A stretch of 64,000 nucleotides of DNA, taken from NCBI RefSeq assembly GCF_013407855.1, contig NZ_JACBZH010000001.1, positions 6,634,001 to 6,698,000 on the forward strand, in the 5' to 3' direction. Below are positions 49,566 through 57,670 of this stretch, one piece after another. The DNA is from Actinopolymorpha rutila. Lineage in GTDB: Bacteria; Actinomycetota; Actinomycetes; Propionibacteriales; Actinopolymorphaceae. Each line of letters opens with the position of its first letter. The first letter of the stretch is position 1. Below the pieces are notes generated by a model, which saw nothing but the letters and a program-made list of their open reading frames with translations, made no database searches and was not told the origin of the DNA. The translations under genes and the position numbers were made by a program.

Positions 49566-50051
49566 ATGACGAGTCCGAGCAAGTCCCTTTCGGCTGCGAT
49601 CCGGGTCGCGAAGCCGGCCGACATCCCACCCTTGTCCGAGCTCAACGCCGGCCTGTTCGCCGAGGACGCCGGCACCCGCGATCCCTTCGTCGCCGCCGAG
49701 TGGCCGGGACGGGACACCTACGTCGCCGAGTTGGTCGCCGACGGTCGACGCAACGTCGCGTTCGTGGCCGACGTCGACGGGGCCGCCGTCGGCTATCTCG
49801 TCGGACGACTGCAGGACGCCGGTGACTTCCGCCCGGTGGTGACCGCCGTACTGGAGAGCATGTACGTACGCCCGGACCGTCGCGACGCCGGCGTCGGCAC
49901 CGCCCTGGTGCACACGTTCCTCGCCTGGGCGAACGAATCCGGAGCCGGCCGGGTCTCGGTCAACGCCTACTGCGCGAACACCGGCGCGATCCGCTTCTAC
50001 GAACGGTTCGGCCTGCGCTCGAAGACGGTGACACTCGACATGGCGATGTGA
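49566..50051 (+). CDS. GNAT family N-acetyltransferase
   Basis: A 161-residue single-domain acetyltransferase: IRVAKPADIPPLSELNAGLF at the start, motif A LESMYVRPDRRDAGVGTALVHTFLAWA (R-x-x-G-x-G/A-type acetyl-CoA loop RRDAGVGTAL), and motif B VNAYCANTGAIRFYERFGLR. The acceptor is unknown. ATG 49566; a TAGCCT box lies just upstream, so it may be leaderless. Divergent from the isochorismatase gene and upstream of the DUF1905-GNAT gene. Confidence 0.9.
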   Translation: MTSPSKSLSAAIRVAKPADIPPLSELNAGLFAEDAGTRDPFVAAEWPGRDTYVAELVADGRRNVAFVADVDGAAVGYLVGRLQDAGDFRPVVTAVLESMYVRPDRRDAGVGTALVHTFLAWANESGAGRVSVNAYCANTGAIRFYERFGLRSKTVTLDMAM

Positions 50052-50134
50052 CCCGGGCTTACCCTCGCACCGGCGCGATACTCGGCCGTGCGGGGAAGGC
50101 TGGGGCCGAAGCAGTGAGCGGAGAGGTACGAGAG

Positions 50135-51094
50135 ATGGATCTTGAGTTCAGCGGCGAGATCTGGGAGTGGCGCGGCCCGGCTCCGTACCACTTCGTCACC
50201 GTGCCGGAGGGGGAGAGCCTCTCGCTGCGGGAGTCGCCGGCGGGCGAGAGCTACGGGTGGGGAATGCTCCCGGTCCGGGTGCGGATCGGTTCCACCGAGT
50301 GGTCGACCTCGCTGTGGCCCAAGGACGGCGGCTACGTCGTCCCGCTCAAGGATGCCGTACGCAAGCCCCTGCGGCTCGGCCCCGGTGACACCGTGACGAT
50401 CCAGCTCATCGCGGTCGACCAGCCGGCCAGTCGCCGACAGCGCAAGGCGGAGGCGCCACGCCGGCCGACCACACCCGCCGTCCGCCCGGGTGGCCGGAGG
50501 GGACCCCAGGTCAGCGACGACCAGCTCACGATCGTCCCCGCGAACGAAGCGCCCTGGCAGGACCTGGAAGCGATCTTCGGATCGAGCGGCGACCCCTCCA
50601 GATGCTGGTGCCAGCGGTTCAAGATGCTGCCCGGGGAGACGTGGGCTTCGATGGGGCCCGAGCAACTCGCCGCGCGCCTTCGCGACCAGACCGCCAGCGG
50701 TCACCCGGACTCCAAGGCCACGAGCGGCCTGGTCGCCTACCTCGAAGGCGAACCCGTCGGCTGGTGCTCGGTCGACCCGCGCTCTGCCAACCCGCGCTTG
50801 CTCCGCAACGTTCCGGTCCCCTGGGTGGGCCGGAACGAGGACAAGTACGACAACAGCGTCTGGGCGGTGACCTGCCTCGTCACTCGTGCCGGCTTCCGCC
50901 GCCGCGGAGTGAGCCGGTCACTCGCCCGCGCTGCCGTCGACTTCGCCCGCCGCCGCGGCGCCCGCGCACTGGAGGCCTATCCCCACCTCACCGAGCACAG
51001 TCATCTCGGCACTGCCGCGATGTTTGCCGCCGCCGGCATGGTCGAGGTGAGCAGACCCACCAAGAACCGCGTCGTCATGCGCATCGACTTCTGA
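50135..51094 (+). CDS. Fusion of DUF1905 domain and GNAT acetyltransferase
   Basis: A 319-residue two-domain protein. Residues ~1-95 are DUF1905 (FSGEIWEWRGPAPYHFVTVP, GWGMLPVRVRIGSTEWSTSLWPKDGGYVVPLKDAVRK). A basic linker (QPASRRQRKAEAPRRP) leads to a GNAT domain with the CWCQRFK motif, VGWCSVDPR, VTCLVTRAGFRRRGVSRSLARAAV (acetyl-CoA loop) and ALEAYPH. DUF1905 is more often alone or fused to a YdeI-type domain, so the pairing with GNAT is unusual. ATG 50135; a GTG at 50114 is an alternative. Likely co-transcribed with the VOC gene, 18 bases on. Confidence 0.85.
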   Translation: MDLEFSGEIWEWRGPAPYHFVTVPEGESLSLRESPAGESYGWGMLPVRVRIGSTEWSTSLWPKDGGYVVPLKDAVRKPLRLGPGDTVTIQLIAVDQPASRRQRKAEAPRRPTTPAVRPGGRRGPQVSDDQLTIVPANEAPWQDLEAIFGSSGDPSRCWCQRFKMLPGETWASMGPEQLAARLRDQTASGHPDSKATSGLVAYLEGEPVGWCSVDPRSANPRLLRNVPVPWVGRNEDKYDNSVWAVTCLVTRAGFRRRGVSRSLARAAVDFARRRGARALEAYPHLTEHSHLGTAAMFAAAGMVEVSRPTKNRVVMRIDF

Positions 51095-51112
51095 CAGGCG
51101 CATACTGCGGGG

Positions 51113-51487
51113 ATGATCGGACGCCTCGAGAAGACGGTCATCGACTGTCCGGACCCGCGCGCCCTCGCCGACTTCTACTGCCGGATCCTCGGCATGCGAA
51201 TCAACGAGGACAGCGGCGACTGGGTGGTGATCGGTTCGGAGCCCGGCATGCGGCAGGTGGCGTTCCAGCGAACCGAGCTCCGGGTTCCGCCGCGCTGGCC
51301 GGACCCGGAGCATCCGCAGCAGCTGCACCTTGACGTCCGGGTGACCGACGCCGACGTGGCCGAGCAACAGCTTCTCGCGCTCGGCGCCCGACGCGTGCCG
51401 GCGAAGCGCGAGACGGGATTCCGGGTCTTCCTCGACCCGGTGGGCCATCCGTTCTGCATCGTCTTCGGCGGGCCGGCACACAGCTGA
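51113..51487 (+). CDS. VOC (glyoxalase/bleomycin resistance) family protein
   Basis: A 124-residue protein with the two beta-alpha-beta-beta-beta units of the VOC fold: LEKTVIDCPDPRALADFYCRILGMRIN first, and LHLDVRVTDADVAEQQLLALGAR then FLDPVGHPFCIVFGG second. The metal residues (His/Glu type) are partly present (HLDV, GHPFC). The substrate is unknown. ATG 51113, 18 bases after the DUF1905-GNAT stop, suggesting one operon. Similar protein at 61988-62395. Confidence 0.9.
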   Translation: MIGRLEKTVIDCPDPRALADFYCRILGMRINEDSGDWVVIGSEPGMRQVAFQRTELRVPPRWPDPEHPQQLHLDVRVTDADVAEQQLLALGARRVPAKRETGFRVFLDPVGHPFCIVFGGPAHS

Positions 51488-51517
51488 GACATCGCGGCCC
51501 CGGATCGTCTCGGGGAG

Positions 51518-52330
51518 TCAGCCCCTGGCCGCGAGCCACGCCCGATGGAGGTCCGCGAAACCCGCGTACCTCGTGGTGACCGCCTCCTGCACGACCGCGT
51601 ACACCGGGTCCGGGCCCCGGAAGGCGTCCCGGTCCAACGTGCCGTCCGCCAGGAGGACAAGCACGGTTCGGGCCATCACGTACGCCGTGGTGCAGCTGTC
51701 GATCGGCGCACTGAGCGAGAACTCCTCCGGCGCCATGAACCGGCTGGAGCCGAACATCCGCCCCATGTCGTTGCGGTACGGCCCGAGCCGGTAGGAGTCC
51801 AGATCGACCACGGTCAGGCGACGGCGGCGGAAGTCGTAGAGCAGGGCTCCGTCGTAGAAGTCCCCCTGCACCCAGCCGGCCGAGTCCAGCACCCGGTGCA
51901 GGTCGAGCAACCCGTCGAGCGCTGCAAGGATCTCCTCGGCGGGCAGGGCGCGGAAACGCTGGAACGCGGTGCCGGGGTCGTGGCGCCGATGGGACGGCGT
52001 GCCGAGGTGGTCACCGTCCCTCCAGTCGTAGACCAGAAGGGGTCCTTCGGACGACTCGATCAGACCGTGAAAGGCCGGAAGGAGCGGGTGACGGACGGTT
52101 TCGGCAAGGCGGGCAGCGGTGCGGAGGAGCGCTGTCCGGCCACCGAAGTCCAGGTACGGCGTGGTGTCGCCTGGGTCGCCGGCGGTCTTGACGAAGTACC
52201 GCCTGCCATCCACCGCGACGCCGTAGGAGACGTTGCCGGAATCCTGGGTGTCCGCGCCGAAACGGGCGAAGACCTCGCCGAGCCGTTCGAGACAGCGAAT
52301 CGGCGCGTCGTCGATCACGGCGGGAAACAC
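51518..52330 (-). CDS. Protein kinase-like fold protein, probably degenerate
   Basis: A 270-residue kinase-fold protein. The ATP Lys is K48 (YFVKTAG), the catalytic loop is QGDFYDGA with D157, and the activation segment FGSSRFMAPEEF resembles the APE motif of Ser/Thr kinases. The usual His of HGD is Gln (155), and the Asn expected five residues after the Asp is Ala (162). Loss of the metal-binding Asn suggests weak or no phosphotransfer, so it may be a pseudokinase or act differently. D176/D178 of VVDLDSY stand for DFG. Not linked to a clear partner; convergent with the VOC gene. Confidence 0.75.
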   Translation of the reverse strand: MFPAVIDDAPIRCLERLGEVFARFGADTQDSGNVSYGVAVDGRRYFVKTAGDPGDTTPYLDFGGRTALLRTAARLAETVRHPLLPAFHGLIESSEGPLLVYDWRDGDHLGTPSHRRHDPGTAFQRFRALPAEEILAALDGLLDLHRVLDSAGWVQGDFYDGALLYDFRRRRLTVVDLDSYRLGPYRNDMGRMFGSSRFMAPEEFSLSAPIDSCTTAYVMARTVLVLLADGTLDRDAFRGPDPVYAVVQEAVTTRYAGFADLHRAWLAARG

Positions 52331-52340
52331 CCCACAGACC

Positions 52341-53177
52341 TTAGCCCTTGGCCGTTCCGCCGGTACGGATGAAGTTCAGGATGTCGGCGTTGACGGCGTC
52401 GGCGTGGGTGACGTACAGGCCGTGGCCGGCTCGGGGGTACTCGCGGTAGACGCAGTTGGGGATCACCGCGGCCGTACGCCGTCCGGTGAGGTGCACCGGA
52501 GCCGACGCGTCGGCGGCGCCGTGCAGCACGAGCACCGGAATGTCGAGCTTGGCGAGGTCGTCCTCGTGCGCGGCGTTCAGGTTGACCTGCTGCAGCCAGA
52601 TGGCGGCCATCGGGGCGGTGTTCATGCACTGCCGGATCGTGTCCTCGATCATCGCCGGCATGACGGTGTTGCCAAGCTGGGTGGCGAAGTACGCCTGACC
52701 GCCGTTGTAGAGCCACCTCGTCCGGTCGGCGCGCAGGCTGGCCATGGTGGCGTCGATCGCCTCCTGCGGCAGGCCGTCCGGGTTCGCCTCGCTGCGGCGC
52801 ATCGACGGCAGGCACGCGGCCAGGAAGACCGCCCGGCTGACCCGCTCCGTGCCGTACGCACCGAGATAGTGCGCCGACTCGACCCCGCCGAACGAGTGCG
52901 CGACCAGCGTCACCTCGCGTAGGTCGAGATGCTCGAGCAGTGCCGCGATGTCGGCGCTGAGCGTGTCCAGGTCGTACCCCGTCGACGGCCGCTCGGAGCG
53001 GGCATGTCCACGCCGGTCGAGCAGGACGCATCGGTAACCCTCGTCGACGAAGCGGGGCAGTTGGTACTCCCACATGTCCGCCGACAGCGACCACCCGGCG
53101 ACGAAAACGATCGGCGAACCTGTCCCGTAGTCCTCGTACGCGAGGCGGGTTCCGTCAGCGGTCGAGAAGAACGGCAC
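52341..53177 (-). CDS. Alpha/beta hydrolase, chloroperoxidase-like
   Basis: A 278-residue hydrolase. The start STADGTRLAYEDYGTGSPIVFVAGW, the nucleophile in VAHSFGGVESAHYLG (S-F-G-G), the acid region LVLHGAADASAPVHLTG and the His in YPRAGHGLYVTHADAVN are all typical of haloperoxidase-type hydrolases. It is related to the gene at 19769 but not closely. GTG 53177 with TGGAG upstream. Followed by another hydrolase-like gene at 53883 after one membrane protein gene, all on the minus strand. Confidence 0.9.
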   Translation of the reverse strand: MPFFSTADGTRLAYEDYGTGSPIVFVAGWSLSADMWEYQLPRFVDEGYRCVLLDRRGHARSERPSTGYDLDTLSADIAALLEHLDLREVTLVAHSFGGVESAHYLGAYGTERVSRAVFLAACLPSMRRSEANPDGLPQEAIDATMASLRADRTRWLYNGGQAYFATQLGNTVMPAMIEDTIRQCMNTAPMAAIWLQQVNLNAAHEDDLAKLDIPVLVLHGAADASAPVHLTGRRTAAVIPNCVYREYPRAGHGLYVTHADAVNADILNFIRTGGTAKG

Positions 53178-53210
53178 GTCGAATCTCCAGTCACAGAAGG
53201 GGTCGTCACG

Positions 53211-53816
53211 TCAGTCCCGGCACCTGCGGCGATAGTAGGCCCAGGTGAGCGCGAGCAGCAGCGGCCCCCACAGCAGGAGGGGCAGGTAGCACAGGACGAG
53301 CAGAGCTTCCCACCAGCCGTTGACGAACGCGAAGCCTTTTCCCGGTGGGCCGAACACGGTGAGTACGAAGAAGTTCACGGTCGCGAAGGTCCAGATCGCC
53401 GTCAGTGCGATGGCGCCGCTGGCAGCCAGAACCGTAGCCCCCACAGGCGGAACGCGACGGCCGCCGATCAGCGGCATCCATCGCGGGAACACCTCGCCCC
53501 ACGGCCGGACCAGTCCCAGCGACAGCAGGCCGACTCCCTCCGACAGCACCGTCAATCCGAGGATGGCCACCGCCTGCCGGCCTGGTGCGAGTCCCAGGGA
53601 TGCGTCCACGCCGGCCGCGGTGGCGATGCCCATCGAGAGCCCGAGGGCGACAGCCACGCGCCACAACCCGGACGGAAGCAGGATCACCGAGATCAGGTGC
53701 GCCGTACGCACCGCCCATCGCGGAGGCCGGCGCCCGTCCCGCGGGCCGAGGTTTCCCGGCCGCGGCCCGAATCTCCCGTTCTGGGGCACAGATGTAGCCG
53801 TACGCATGGCCTCCAT
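53211..53816 (-). CDS. Integral membrane protein of unknown function
   Basis: A 201-residue protein with four or five membrane helices (LISVILLPSGLWRVAVALGL; AVAILGLTVLSEGVGLLSLGL; ATVLAASGAIALTAIWTFAT; ALLVLCYLPLLLWGPLLLALTW) and a short basic tail YYRRRCRD. I do not recognise the family. The first helix region is preceded by a basic, Arg- and Pro-rich N-terminus. Start ATG 53816 or 53807; the ribosome site is not decisive. It lies 33 bases upstream of the chloroperoxidase-like gene on the same strand and 66 bases downstream of another hydrolase. Confidence 0.7.
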   Translation of the reverse strand: MEAMRTATSVPQNGRFGPRPGNLGPRDGRRPPRWAVRTAHLISVILLPSGLWRVAVALGLSMGIATAAGVDASLGLAPGRQAVAILGLTVLSEGVGLLSLGLVRPWGEVFPRWMPLIGGRRVPPVGATVLAASGAIALTAIWTFATVNFFVLTVFGPPGKGFAFVNGWWEALLVLCYLPLLLWGPLLLALTWAYYRRRCRD

Positions 53817-53882
53817 CCTGCGCGGATCGGCCGGTCACGCCGTCGCTCGGACTCGGGAGGCCCCTCCCCCGCGCGAGTGACC

Positions 53883-54578
53883 TCACGCCGGCCGGATGCC
53901 GGCGAGGAAACGGCGTACCACTGCGAGGAACTCCTCCGGCGCCTCCTTGTGCACGCCGTGGCCGACGGCGATCGTCACGAACTGCCCGGCCGGCAGCCGC
54001 GCCGCCATCGCCTCGATCTCCTGCTGGGAGAACGGGCTCGTCGGGCCTCCGGCGACGACCAGCGCGGGCGCGGTGATCTCGGCGAGCCGTTCCCACCAGC
54101 GCGGGTCGGGACGGTTGACCTGCCTGACGATGGCGGGGCGTACCGGCCAGTCGAAGCCGAGCGGCCCGTCCGGCCGTTGCGGCTCTGGGCGGCGCTGCGG
54201 CAACGGTGGCGGCGTCTCCACCAGGACGAGGACGCTCACCCGGTCCGGGTGGTCCTGTGCCAGCAGATAGCAGACCACGCCGCCCATCGAGTGACCGGCG
54301 AGCACCGCCCGGTCCAGGTCGAGTGCGTCCAGGAAACCGAGCAGGTCGGCTGCCATCAGCTCGAACGAGTAGCGACCCGGCCAGTCGCTGCGGCCGAACC
54401 CACGAAGGTCGGGTACGTACACCCGCCAGTCCTGCGCGAGACCCGGCACCACCGGGTCCCAGCTCGACCCGTCGGATCCGACCCCGTGCAGCAGGATCAG
54501 CGGCGGAGACTCCGGATCGCCGAAGACGCGGTACGCCAACCGCACTTCGCCGACGTCGACCGACCGGAGTTCGTCCAC
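53883..54578 (-). CDS. Alpha/beta hydrolase
   Basis: A 231-residue hydrolase: PPLILLHGVGSDGSSWDPVVPGLAQ gives the oxyanion motif, LAGHSMGGVVCYLLAQDHPDRVSVLVLVE the nucleophile Ser, and ALVVAGGPTSPFSQQEIEAMAARLP the acid region, with the His in IAVGHGVHKEAPEEFLAVV. It is shorter than the two chloroperoxidase-like hydrolases because its lid is small. GTG 54578. Substrate unknown. It follows the TetR gene on the same strand by 48 bases. Confidence 0.9.
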   Translation of the reverse strand: MDELRSVDVGEVRLAYRVFGDPESPPLILLHGVGSDGSSWDPVVPGLAQDWRVYVPDLRGFGRSDWPGRYSFELMAADLLGFLDALDLDRAVLAGHSMGGVVCYLLAQDHPDRVSVLVLVETPPPLPQRRPEPQRPDGPLGFDWPVRPAIVRQVNRPDPRWWERLAEITAPALVVAGGPTSPFSQQEIEAMAARLPAGQFVTIAVGHGVHKEAPEEFLAVVRRFLAGIRPA

Positions 54579-54626
54579 GCCGGAAACATATCGATCACGC
54601 CTCGGGCGCGGCTCGGTGGCAGGTGT

Positions 54627-55235
54627 TCAGGCACGGATGGCCGCCAGGATGACGTCGGTGAGACTGTCGGCGTACTGGTCGGGGTCGGCGTCGGGGTTGC
54701 CGGCGAGCTGGCCGAGCATCGCGTCCACCGCGCTCTGGTACGTCACGGCCATGACGCGGGTGTCGAAGTCGCGCAGGCTTCCCTCCCGTTGCCCGCGGCG
54801 GAACAGCTGCTCCTGCCCCTGGTAGGTCTCCTCGTACGCGTCGACGCCGAGCCGCGGCGTCCCGTCGGGGTCTCGCAGATTGCGCACGATCTGTTCGATG
54901 GCGTCGAGTTGCGGCGCGTGGGTGGAGCGCAGGTGCGCGACCTGGTGGATCGCCGTCCGGAAGATTTCGGGTACGGGCGCGGACAGGTCGAGGCCGTCGG
55001 CGATGGCCGTCCGCAGCTCCACGAGGGTGGCGCGTGCGGTGTGCTCCATCAGCGTGTCCCGGTCGGTGAAGTAGTGCGAGACCAGGCCCTTGGAGACTCC
55101 TGCCTGTTCGGCGATGGCCGCGAGCGACGCGTTGCCGTAGCCGCGCTCGGCGACCACCTCCACTGTGGCCTGGACGATCTGGCCTCGTCTGGTGTCCTCG
55201 CTCAGGCGTCGACGTGGGCCGCGGGTGGACGTCAC
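54627..55235 (-). CDS. TetR family transcriptional regulator
   Basis: A 202-residue regulator: SEDTRRGQIVQATVEVVAERGYGNASLAAIAEQAGVSKGLVSHYFTDRDTLMEHT is the DNA-binding domain, and a TetR_C-type helical domain follows. The GTG at 55235 overlaps the stop of the membrane-protein gene (GTGA at 55232-55235), so both are one coupled operon. The twin palindromes at 55617-55655 over the promoter of that gene are the likely self-operators. The ligand is unknown. Confidence 0.92.
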   Translation of the reverse strand: MTSTRGPRRRLSEDTRRGQIVQATVEVVAERGYGNASLAAIAEQAGVSKGLVSHYFTDRDTLMEHTARATLVELRTAIADGLDLSAPVPEIFRTAIHQVAHLRSTHAPQLDAIEQIVRNLRDPDGTPRLGVDAYEETYQGQEQLFRRGQREGSLRDFDTRVMAVTYQSAVDAMLGQLAGNPDADPDQYADSLTDVILAAIRA

Positions 55236-55624
55236 GGCGTCCTGCGCACATGGCGGGCCAGCAGCACGGTGACGGCCAGCATCACTGCGGCGATGACCAC
55301 CATCTCGACCCGCATCCAGCCGGGGAAGAACGACAGACATGCCTCGACGAGGTTCACGGCGAGCAGCACACCGGCGATGATCTGCACCGCGCGCAGGGCA
55401 CTGGAGCTGCCCCGGCGGGCGGCGCGCCAGCGCAGCGACAGCACCACGGCGAAGACCGCCACGATCACCGCGTGGCCCCACGCTTCCTGCGTCGCCCGTG
55501 CCGGTGTCTCCTCCGAGAGGACCACCAGGGCCGCGACCGTGCCCAGGGCGAGCACGGCATAGATCCCGATCAGCGCGGACGCCACTGCGGCCTCGTCGCG
55601 TCCGGTCGCCACGTTATTGACCAT
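55232..55624 (-). CDS. Small integral membrane protein paired with TetR regulator
   Basis: A 130-residue protein with four membrane helices (ALIGIYAVLALGTVAALVVL; GHAVIVAVFAVVLSLRW; ALRAVQIIAGVLLAVNLVEAC; VVIAAVMLAVTVLLARHV). I do not recognise a named family. The ATG at 55624 lies inside the first TetR-type operator, with a TACTGT -10 box 7 bases upstream, so the mRNA is probably leaderless. The TetR gene follows with a 4-base overlap. Possible role: small efflux-associated or envelope protein induced by the TetR ligand. Confidence 0.75.
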   Translation of the reverse strand: MVNNVATGRDEAAVASALIGIYAVLALGTVAALVVLSEETPARATQEAWGHAVIVAVFAVVLSLRWRAARRGSSSALRAVQIIAGVLLAVNLVEACLSFFPGWMRVEMVVIAAVMLAVTVLLARHVRRTP

Positions 55625-55655
55625 GCGGTCAACAGTATTGGCCGTTCGGTCAATA
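55617..55655. promoter_or_regulatory. Twin TetR-type operators over the membrane-protein start
   Basis: TTGACC-ATGC-GGTCAA (55617-55632) is a perfect 6-bp-arm palindrome and contains the start codon. TATTGGCC-GTTC-GGTCAATA (55636-55655) is a second copy with one mismatch, centred 21 bases away (two helical turns). On the minus strand, TTGCGT-17 bases-TACTGT forms the promoter between them. TetR binding would block both polymerase and the leaderless start. Confidence 0.75.
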
Positions 55656-55732
55656 CGCAAGCGTGAGCCCAGGACATGCCCTAAACGAGCTTGCGAGCGT
55701 ACGGCGGCAGACGGCATCCTCCAGGCGTGCAG

Positions 55733-56632
55733 ATGCATACCGACCAGCTCACCATCTCGCCGCACACCGTGTCCGAACTCGTCCGCAGCCAGTTCCCACA
55801 GTGGCGAGACTTGCCTGTCCGGCAGTTCGCCTCGACGGGCACTGTCAATGCCATCTTTCGCCTCGGCGAACGCCTGACGGCACGGTTTCCCTTGCAGCCG
55901 CAGGACATTGAGACGGCACGGCGCTGGTTGGAGAGCGAGGCCGACGCGGCCCGCGAACTGCTGGGGCGTACGCGCTTCCCCACTCCCGAGCCACTCGGCA
56001 TGGGCGAGCCGGGCTTCGGCTACCCGATGCCGTGGTCGGTCCAGACCTGGGTGCCCGGCGTCATCGCCACCGAGGACGACCCGGGCGGGTCGGAGGCCTT
56101 CGCGTACGACCTGGCCGAGTTCGTCCGCGACGTACGCACGATCGACGTACGGGGCCGCACGTTCAGCGGCTCCGGACGCGGCGGGGAGCTCGGCCGGCAC
56201 GAGGAATGGATGGAGACCTGCTTCCGGGAAAGCGAGCAACTGCTCGACGTTCCACACCTGCGTCTGGTGTGGGCCAGGTGGCGGGACCTGCCCCGCAGTG
56301 ACCACCCGGACGTGATGACCCACGGCGACCTCGTGCCGGGCAACGTTCTCGTCGCAGACGGGAAGCTGGCAGGCGTACTCGACGTGGGTGGACTGGGACC
56401 CGCCGACCCGGCCCTCGATCTGGTCGGCGCCTGGCACCTGCTCGAAGCCGGCCCTCGCCGGATTCTGCGCCGCGAACTCGGCTGCGACGACCTGGAATGG
56501 GAACGCGGCAAGGCGTGGGCGTTCGAACAGGCGATGGGCGCCGGGTGGTACTACCAGCACACGAATCCGGCCATGAGCACGATGGCCCTGCGCACCGTGG
56601 CCCGCCTCGTCGAGGACTCGCCCACGCCCTGA
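55733..56632 (+). CDS. Aminoglycoside/macrolide phosphotransferase-fold protein
   Basis: A 299-residue kinase-fold protein. The catalytic loop is THGDLVPGNVLV (H-G-D-x4-N), followed by LDVGGLGPADPALDLVGAW with the metal Asp. The N-terminal half carries VNAIFRLGERLTARFPLQP and FPTPEPLGMGEPG. The FPTPEP and PADPALDL segments resemble macrolide 2'-phosphotransferases and related aminoglycoside kinases. Substrate uncertain, so no resistance claim. ATG 55733; a GTG at 55727 is nearly as good. Divergent from the membrane-protein/TetR operon. Confidence 0.82.
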   Translation: MHTDQLTISPHTVSELVRSQFPQWRDLPVRQFASTGTVNAIFRLGERLTARFPLQPQDIETARRWLESEADAARELLGRTRFPTPEPLGMGEPGFGYPMPWSVQTWVPGVIATEDDPGGSEAFAYDLAEFVRDVRTIDVRGRTFSGSGRGGELGRHEEWMETCFRESEQLLDVPHLRLVWARWRDLPRSDHPDVMTHGDLVPGNVLVADGKLAGVLDVGGLGPADPALDLVGAWHLLEAGPRRILRRELGCDDLEWERGKAWAFEQAMGAGWYYQHTNPAMSTMALRTVARLVEDSPTP

Positions 56633-56700
56633 CCCTCGATCCTTCCGCTCTGACGCCGAAGCCGCAGGCAGTAGGCTCCGACCGCCGCGGGCTCCGACCG

Positions 56701-57579
56701 TCACGATCGTGGGATCGTTCCCAGGACCTCCCGGTTGTAGTGGTCGGCGATCTCGTCGCTGGTCGCCAGCCAGACGTCGGGGTGGTTCGCTGCGTACTCG
56801 AGTGCCTTGTCGAGGTACTTGTGCCGGCTCGGCTGCCCGATGACGAACGGGTGCAGGGCAAGCGCCATCACCCGGCCGCTGTCGCCCGCGTCGGCGACCA
56901 GTTGGTCGAGGTGATCGGTGAACATCTGCAGGAAGTCCGGTCCGGTGAAGCCCTTGAGCCCGAAGATGCCGAGGTCGTTGAGTTCGACGGTGTACGGCAC
57001 GCTCAGCATGCCCGGCACGTTGAGGGCATAGGGCTGGTCGTCGTTCGTCCAGTCCAGTACGTACCGCAGCCCGAGGTCGGCCAGCAACCGCGGCGTGGAA
57101 AGCGTCTCGGTCAGCGCGGGACCCATCCACCCCAGCGGTCGTTGCCCGGTGGCCTTCTGGATCGTCTCCACGATCTCGGTCAGCTCGGCGACCTCGGCCT
57201 CCGGCTCCAGGTCGGCGTGCAGGGCGGAGTTGGTGCGGCCGTGGGCCAGCCACGCCCACTGGCGACTTCGCCCCGCCTCGATGATCTGCGGGTAGTGCTC
57301 GGCGACCTCGGAGTTGAGCAGGACGCTCGCGCGTATGCCGTGCCGGTCCAGGGACTCGATCAGCCGCCAGATGCCCACGCGTACGCCGTAGTCGCGCCAG
57401 CCGTAGTTGAGCGCGTCCGGCAAAAGGGTGGACGTGTCCTGGATGATGCTGGTGGACGGCTTGTCCAGATGGAAGTGCTCGACGTTCAGGCCTACGTAGA
57501 ACGCCACTCGTGCACCACCCGGCCAGTGGATGGGCGCGCGCTCGGTGATCGGGCTGTAGTCGTACAGCGTGTTCTCCAT
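56701..57579 (-). CDS. Polysaccharide deacetylase family protein, allantoinase (PuuE)-like
   Basis: A 292-residue NodB-fold protein. GGARVAFYVGLNVEHFHLDKPS opens the barrel, and DYGVRVGIWRLIESLDRHGIRASVLLNSEVAEHYPQII is typical of the PuuE/allantoinase branch. Later blocks are GQRPLGWMGPALTETLSTPRLLADLG, YVLDWTNDDQPY and LHPFVIGQPSRHKYL. It hydrolyses an amide or cyclic ureide; the substrate is not fixed by sequence. ATG 57579 with GGAGGAA upstream. Divergent from a MerR gene across a palindrome at 57633. Confidence 0.85.
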   Translation of the reverse strand: MENTLYDYSPITERAPIHWPGGARVAFYVGLNVEHFHLDKPSTSIIQDTSTLLPDALNYGWRDYGVRVGIWRLIESLDRHGIRASVLLNSEVAEHYPQIIEAGRSRQWAWLAHGRTNSALHADLEPEAEVAELTEIVETIQKATGQRPLGWMGPALTETLSTPRLLADLGLRYVLDWTNDDQPYALNVPGMLSVPYTVELNDLGIFGLKGFTGPDFLQMFTDHLDQLVADAGDSGRVMALALHPFVIGQPSRHKYLDKALEYAANHPDVWLATSDEIADHYNREVLGTIPRS

Positions 57580-57632
57580 GATTTCCTCCGTTGTCCCGGA
57601 CGAATCGGTCGTCACGCAGCTATCGTGAACCT

Positions 57633-57646
57633 TCACACTGGTGTGA
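57633..57646. promoter_or_regulatory. MerR-type dyad TCACAC-TG-GTGTGA
   Basis: Perfect 6-base arms around TG, in the 91-base region between the deacetylase and MerR genes. It lies 25 to 38 bases before the MerR start, the usual place for a MerR operator within a long-spaced promoter. It probably controls both genes. Confidence 0.6.
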
Positions 57647-57670
57647 TGGTCAAGCGGAAACGGAGAAGTC

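Noticed and set aside
55232..57259. 675-codon open frame on the minus strand ending in the membrane protein
   Set aside because: The portion above 55624 is antisense to the phosphotransferase gene and a wrong frame of the deacetylase; the real start is at the operator.
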